IMG/VR virus record: IMGVR_UViG_3300043420_000786
Coordinates: 1-53,965 of that record
Source of the DNA: a virus
Reading direction: 5' to 3' (one strand)
DNA length: 53,965 nt
Every line of letters begins with the position of its first letter. Position 1 is the first letter of the stretch. A model generated the notes under the pieces. That model ran no database searches. It had not been told where the DNA came from and worked only from the letters and a program-made list of their open reading frames with translations. Position numbers and translations under genes: made by a program. Below, one piece after another: positions 50,284 to 53,965 of this stretch.

Positions 50284-51387
50284 ATGACGAAGCGATACAA
50301 AACACTTAGCAGAGGATCCGATCCTATCAGTGTTCTTATTGGCTCTGAGCCTGTAGTAACAGATGATGGACAAATTTCTGGTGCTTTGAATTGGTACAGA
50401 AATGCGCCAGCAAAGATGTATCCAAAATTCATAAAAGAATATATGGAGAAAACATCTTATTCAAAAGATGAAATCTCCAGAGCAGTCAGAGGACCAAAGA
50501 AAGCATATGAATACTTTGCGGCCGCTGCTTATGGCAGAATGGTGTCTCGCGGCACAACATTGCCTGAAGATGCAGCCAAGAAACTCAATGAGAGTATCAA
50601 ATATCTTCTAGAAAAGACTGCCACTAAGCCAGTAAAAAATGTACCAAAACTGAGTGTTCAGGATCATATAAAGGAAAAAGCACACAGGCTTATTTGCTCT
50701 TTGGAATTGGAGATTGATGCCTTTGCGGAAGCACTCAAGAACAGCAAGAAGCATTCTTATGATCTTGTCGATTGGTTTAAAAGACACGAAGTGAAAGCCG
50801 CTCAAGCAGATTTCATTTCTACTCATTTCCAACCCCGTCTAGACGACATCAATTTGGCTCTAGATGGAGACAAGGATATGAAAGAAGCGTACTCTTGGTT
50901 GTCTAAACCAAGTCTAAGAAAGTACGCGGATTTCTACACAGAGATCATCACTCTTGCCAAGGAGCAGGTGAGCGTAGCAAAGACCAATCGTAAACCCCGC
51001 AAGAAGAAGCAAAAGACTCCAGAGCAACTGGTGTCCAAGATGGTCTATATGAAAGAGTTTGCAGAACTCTCCATCAAATCAATCAATCCTGCGGAAATAA
51101 TTGGTGCTAACCGACTTGTGGTGTATAATACAAAGACACAAGTTATTGCTGTATACAACTCATCGGAACTGTCAAATGGCTTGAGCGTAAAAGGAAATAA
51201 GATTCTCAACTACGACATCAAGACATCTACTATGAAAAAGGTGCGCGCTCCCAAGAAGTCGGTCAGTAAATTCTTGGGTGGTATTCGTGCCATCAACAAT
51301 GCATTCAGCGAGATTAAGACCAAGGAAAAGCCAGTAAACGGTAAAGTAAACGAGCAGTGCATTATTCTGCAAGCGATCACAAAATGA
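50284..51387 (+). CDS. Conserved phage protein of unknown function, early region
   Basis: A 367-residue protein starting MTKRYKTLSRGSDPISVLIG. Residues 30-110 (ALNWYRNAPAKMYPKFIKEY... KKAYEYFAAAAYGRMVSRGT) and a long helical, lysine-rich middle precede a C-terminal beta domain (NRLVVYNTKTQVIAVYNSSE, then GNKILNYDIKTSTMKKVRAP). The pattern resembles uncharacterised proteins near rnh in marine T4-like phages. The charged composition fits nucleic-acid contact. It has its own sigma70-like promoter and overlaps rnh by 4 nt. Confidence 0.6.
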   Translation: MTKRYKTLSRGSDPISVLIGSEPVVTDDGQISGALNWYRNAPAKMYPKFIKEYMEKTSYSKDEISRAVRGPKKAYEYFAAAAYGRMVSRGTTLPEDAAKKLNESIKYLLEKTATKPVKNVPKLSVQDHIKEKAHRLICSLELEIDAFAEALKNSKKHSYDLVDWFKRHEVKAAQADFISTHFQPRLDDINLALDGDKDMKEAYSWLSKPSLRKYADFYTEIITLAKEQVSVAKTNRKPRKKKQKTPEQLVSKMVYMKEFAELSIKSINPAEIIGANRLVVYNTKTQVIAVYNSSELSNGLSVKGNKILNYDIKTSTMKKVRAPKKSVSKFLGGIRAINNAFSEIKTKEKPVNGKVNEQCIILQAITK

Positions 51388-52220
51388 TTCTCATCGACAA
51401 TACACAAATTTTGATTGCCAGTATCTTTTCGCAGTACAAGAATATGAACGATGTGTCTGAAGATGTTATTCGGCACATCGTGATCAATACCTATCGAATG
51501 TATCGAACCCGCTTTAAGGAGGAGTACGGGGATCTTGTCATTTGTCAAGATTCTGCTAATCCTTGGAGAAGAGAAATCTTCCCACAATACAAGGCGAACC
51601 GTAAGAAGGCTCACGACAAGGACAAGGAGCAGTGGGACAAGATCTTCGAAGTTTTGACCAAGATTCGTCAGGAAGTTATGGAGAACTTCCCATTTAAGAA
51701 TATGCGTGTTGACCGCTGTGAAGCGGATGACATTATTGCCACTCTTGCGAAGAACTTCCATCAGCATGAGAAGATTCTTATCGTGTCGAGTGATAAGGAT
51801 TTTCAGCAGTTGCAGAGGTTTCCCAACATTTATCAATTCAGTCCTATTCACAAGGATTTTTTGAAGTGCGAGAATCCACAGAAGCACTTGTTTGAACACA
51901 TTCTTCGCGGTGATACTGGTGATGGTGTGCCAAATATTCTGTCTGACGATGATACTTTTGTGGATGATGCAAAGCGCCAAAAGCCACTTTCCAGTAGGAA
52001 GATTACTAATTGGGCCTTCTATGGTGTTCCTTCAGAACACGAAAGAAATTACGATAGAAACAAAAATCTAGTGGATCTTGCATACATACCAGAGGAGATT
52101 GAGCAGAATATTCTAAATGAATATGCTCTTCCATATGCAGGAAACAAAGGCAAGGTATTTGATTATCTTGTCAAAAACAATATGAAACTTATTCTTGAAA
52201 GTGTTGATGAATTAATATGA
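51384..52220 (+). CDS. rnh: RNase H / 5'-3' exonuclease (FEN-like)
   Basis: A 278-residue homologue of T4 RNase H (305), which removes RNA primers and short adjacent DNA from lagging-strand fragments. The metal-ligand motifs are present: ILIDNTQ (D5), ICQDSANPWRREIFPQYKAN, CEADDIIATLA, IVSSDKDFQQL and the helix-hairpin part RGDTGDGVPNIL. I chose ATG 51384, which forms an ATGA overlap with the previous stop and places MILIDN at the T4-like start. The frame is open to a GTG at 51357, but that would add nine residues without support. Confidence 0.92.
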   Translation: MILIDNTQILIASIFSQYKNMNDVSEDVIRHIVINTYRMYRTRFKEEYGDLVICQDSANPWRREIFPQYKANRKKAHDKDKEQWDKIFEVLTKIRQEVMENFPFKNMRVDRCEADDIIATLAKNFHQHEKILIVSSDKDFQQLQRFPNIYQFSPIHKDFLKCENPQKHLFEHILRGDTGDGVPNILSDDDTFVDDAKRQKPLSSRKITNWAFYGVPSEHERNYDRNKNLVDLAYIPEEIEQNILNEYALPYAGNKGKVFDYLVKNNMKLILESVDELI

Positions 52221-52642
52221 GAACTCAAGCAGAATACATAGGTGAAGTGTTTTTACATACACAAAAACTAAAAACAGAACAAGAAAAGATAGAGTATCTT
52301 AAAAGTGTAGATACTCTTGCTCTTAGAATGATACTAAAATTTGCATATAGTGATGCATTTACTACTTCATATAAAGAAGTACCTAAATACGAACCAGACG
52401 ACTCCCCTATAGGGTTGAGCATCAGTGGTCTGCATAAGGAATACAAAAGAATTCCTTACTTTTTAAACACTAAACATTTCATTCAGAACGAAAATATTCG
52501 CAATAGAAAGTTGCGTAATATTCTTGAGATTATTCATTGGACAGAAACTCCAATTTTAGAGTCAATTATTCTCAAGAAAGAATTACCACATATTAGTAAA
52601 GATTTGGCGCTAAAAGCGTTTCCTAGTCTTTTAGAGGAGTAA
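52217..52642 (+). CDS. DUF6433-like conserved phage protein
   Basis: A 141-residue helical protein. The layout (EYIGEVFLHTQKLKTEQEKI, then EYLKSVDTLALRMILKFAYS, a PDDSPIGLSISGLHKEYKRI segment and a helical ILEIIHWTETPILESIILKK tail) matches the phage family known as DUF6433, found beside replication genes in many T4-like phages. The function is not known; a partner of rnh or the clamp loader has been a natural guess from position. It overlaps rnh by 4 nt. Confidence 0.65.
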   Translation: MRTQAEYIGEVFLHTQKLKTEQEKIEYLKSVDTLALRMILKFAYSDAFTTSYKEVPKYEPDDSPIGLSISGLHKEYKRIPYFLNTKHFIQNENIRNRKLRNILEIIHWTETPILESIILKKELPHISKDLALKAFPSLLEE

Positions 52643-52645
52643 TAA

Positions 52646-52837
52646 ATGGGCAGAAGTTTTCATAGAAACGAGTCGGAGGATTGTGATCGCCGTAGAGTAA
52701 AAAAGAAGATGACAAAGAAGCATAGAAATAATGATAAAGCACATCTTCGTGAGATGACATCTGGACAGATAAACGAAGAAGATTACTACGAAATTGAAGA
52801 GGATAAACATGGAAACGGAAAAAACTCCAGAATATGA
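52646..52837 (+). CDS. Small very charged protein, unknown
   Basis: A 63-residue protein, basic N-terminal half (RRRVKKKMTKKHR) and acidic C-terminal half (NEEDYYEIEEDK). It has a good RBS (agaggag, 52633-52639). It resembles short charged ORFs common in this part of T4-like marine genomes. The last 29 nt overlap the next gene. Confidence 0.55.
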   Translation: MGRSFHRNESEDCDRRRVKKKMTKKHRNNDKAHLREMTSGQINEEDYYEIEEDKHGNGKNSRI

Positions 52838-53327
52838 TGATTATAGAAAGAAGATATTGGAGAATGCCAAAAAGAATGCAGGTTTAGGCAAAGACGAAAA
52901 AATAGACACCAAAGATCCTTCTCTGTTAGAGAAAGCAGCAACTCTCGCAAAAGCAGTTGTGTCTCGCGGAATAAACAACAATAAAGCACCAAATGAAACT
53001 ATTAAACTTCGTGATTTGAGTTGTCACGGGGATGGGGATCTTGCTCCTTGTTCTGAAAGAAAAGACAGTCAAAAATATCCTGGTTCTTTTTACTGTGGGG
53101 CGTGTGGTTGTGGTGATAAGAAAATGACACAATTAGTCAATCTTGTGATTAATGGTAAAAAAGAATATTCCAAGATAGATTATCCAAAAGTTTCTTGTCC
53201 TTTCAAGATGCCTGGATTCAGCGATTATGTTCCTTCACAAGAAGGTGTAAGTGAGAATTCTCGCAAGAAAGAACTGGAAAAGCGTTACGGTGTAGAGTAT
53301 ATTACAGAACACAGCAATCCTAAGTGA
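52809..53327 (+). CDS. Cysteine-containing putative zinc-binding protein
   Basis: A 172-residue protein with six cysteines in a compact pattern: C72, C81, C96, C99, C101 (FYCGACGCGDKK) and C130 (VSCPFKMPGF). This suggests zinc or iron-sulfur binding. The N-terminal 60 residues are helical and lysine-rich. No family name can be given. The ATG at 52809 is preceded by agagg at 52798-52802, which fits better than a TTG 15 nt upstream. It sits directly before the sliding clamp gene, 15 nt away. Confidence 0.6.
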   Translation: METEKTPEYDDYRKKILENAKKNAGLGKDEKIDTKDPSLLEKAATLAKAVVSRGINNNKAPNETIKLRDLSCHGDGDLAPCSERKDSQKYPGSFYCGACGCGDKKMTQLVNLVINGKKEYSKIDYPKVSCPFKMPGFSDYVPSQEGVSENSRKKELEKRYGVEYITEHSNPK

Positions 53328-53342
53328 TTGGAGAACTATATT

Positions 53343-53965
53343 ATGAGCACAGCAACAGCAATGAAAATTTCTAAGAAAACACTAGACATCCTTAAGAACT
53401 TTGCGTCAATCAACTCAAACATTCTTGTTCATCCTGGCAACAAGATCACCACAATCTCTCCAGTAAAGAATGTTCTTGCCGAAGCAACTGTAGAAGAAAC
53501 ATTTGATACAGAGTTTGGTATTTGGGACTTGAATAAGTTTCTAGGAGTTGTTTCTCTCTTTAACGATCCAGAGTTTGAGTTTGAAGAGAAATATGTTCGT
53601 ATCAGTGGGAGTAATGGTTCTGTGAAGTATCATTACTGTGAACCTAAGTTGCTGACTGTTCCGAACAAGAAGATCAACATGCCATCAACGGCAATTAATT
53701 TTAGTCTTACACAGAAGAAGTTTGCAGAGTTGCAGAAGGCGGCATCTGTTCTTCAGGTTTCGGACATCTCTGTGAGCAACGATGGTAGTCTGATCAGTAT
53801 GACTGCACTCGATAAGGCGGATGTGAGTAGTAACACTTACTCAATCGGTGTTGGTGAGTATGATGGTTCAAACTCTTTCGAGATGTTCTTTAAGATCGAA
53901 AACCTCAAGTTGCTTCCTGGCGATTATGATGTTGAAATCTGTGAAAAGGTAGTAAGTAAGTTTAG
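53343..53965 (+). CDS. 45: Sliding clamp gp45, 3' partial
   Basis: The first 207 codons of a protein matching T4 gp45 (228), the trimeric DNA polymerase clamp that also couples replication to gp55-dependent late transcription. Seen are KISKKTLDILKNFASINSNI, LVHPGNKITTISP, FGIWDLNKFLGVVSLFNDPE (about 59-78), the strand VRISGSNGSVKYHYCEPK and FKIENLKLLPGDYDVEI near the cut end. These follow the gp45 order. The window ends about 15 to 20 residues before the expected stop. Confidence 0.93.
   Translation, partial: MSTATAMKISKKTLDILKNFASINSNILVHPGNKITTISPVKNVLAEATVEETFDTEFGIWDLNKFLGVVSLFNDPEFEFEEKYVRISGSNGSVKYHYCEPKLLTVPNKKINMPSTAINFSLTQKKFAELQKAASVLQVSDISVSNDGSLISMTALDKADVSSNTYSIGVGEYDGSNSFEMFFKIENLKLLPGDYDVEICEKVVSKF

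Noticed and set aside
51357-51383. GTG start giving a longer RNase H
   Set aside because: The added nine residues lie inside the previous gene and the ATG at 51384 gives the usual ATGA overlap and family-like N-terminus.
52794-52808. TTG start for the cysteine-containing protein
   Set aside because: The ATG at 52809 has the better-placed agagg ribosome binding site.
1-53965. tRNA genes, integrases, transposases and insertion sequences
   Set aside because: No cloverleaf-like segment or mobility protein was recognised. Intergenic gaps are all shorter than about 125 nt, leaving little room for RNA genes.

Overview
The window is part of the genome of a T4-superfamily myovirus (a tailed, contractile-tail bacteriophage). 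The evidence is an almost unbroken run of recognisable T4 core genes in largely T4-like order: 5, 25, 6, 7-like, 8, 13, 14, 15, 16, 17, 18, 19, 20, 67/68-like, 21, 22, 23, then uvsY, uvsW, 55, 47, 46, rnh and 45. The genome is AT-rich and every gene I support is on the + strand. Several families are ones I associate with marine T4-like phages (cyanophages, pelagiphages) rather than with coliphage T4: DUF4815-type giant structural proteins, a gp3/tube-like gene after the capsid gene, a DUF6433-like protein and the overlapping small ORFs between replication genes. The host cannot be read from the sequence. No tRNA, CRISPR, integrase, photosynthesis gene or insertion sequence was seen.

Layout. 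3-21309 is the baseplate and fibre module: the C-terminal spike part of gp5 (cut by the window edge), gp25, gp6, a gp7-like protein, a greatly enlarged gp8-like protein, two DUF4815-type proteins (675 and 1926 residues), a small coiled-coil protein and a 1481-residue fibre-like protein. 21320-23904 is a small helical protein followed by the neck and tail-terminator genes 13, 14 and 15. 23908-28107 is an accessory cassette that interrupts the usual 15-16-17 series: a 56-residue protein, a beta-propeller-like protein and an alpha/beta-hydrolase with an intact-looking catalytic triad. 28109-34278 is terminase (16, 17), sheath (18), tube (19) and portal (20). 34289-36835 is a second accessory insertion between portal and prohead genes: a very cysteine-rich collagen-like protein followed directly by a glycosyltransferase-like protein. 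36865-40599 is the prohead set (67/68-like, 21, 22) and the major capsid gene 23, closed by a strong GNRA-tetraloop terminator. 40676-53965 holds a tube-fold tail protein and then recombination, late transcription and replication genes (uvsY, uvsW, an Sm-like acidic protein, sigma gp55, the gp47/gp46 nuclease with two small genes between its subunits, a GNAT, a DNA methyltransferase, rnh and the sliding clamp, cut by the window edge).

How it works together. Late genes are often preceded by ATAAATA-type boxes resembling the T4 late promoter (best copy TATAAATA before gene 22). The window also encodes two parts expected to read them, the late sigma factor gp55 and the sliding clamp gp45. A separate class of TTGACT-16-TATAAT-like promoters precedes gene 55 and the 50284 gene. 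At gene 13 and gene 55 the promoter lies in the loop of an inverted repeat next to the ribosome binding site, a layout that could make translation depend on where the transcript starts.

The strongest candidates for undescribed biology are the hydrolase/propeller cassette and the collagen-like plus glycosyltransferase pair. Both sit inside late structural operons, so a virion-surface or host-entry role is the simplest inference.
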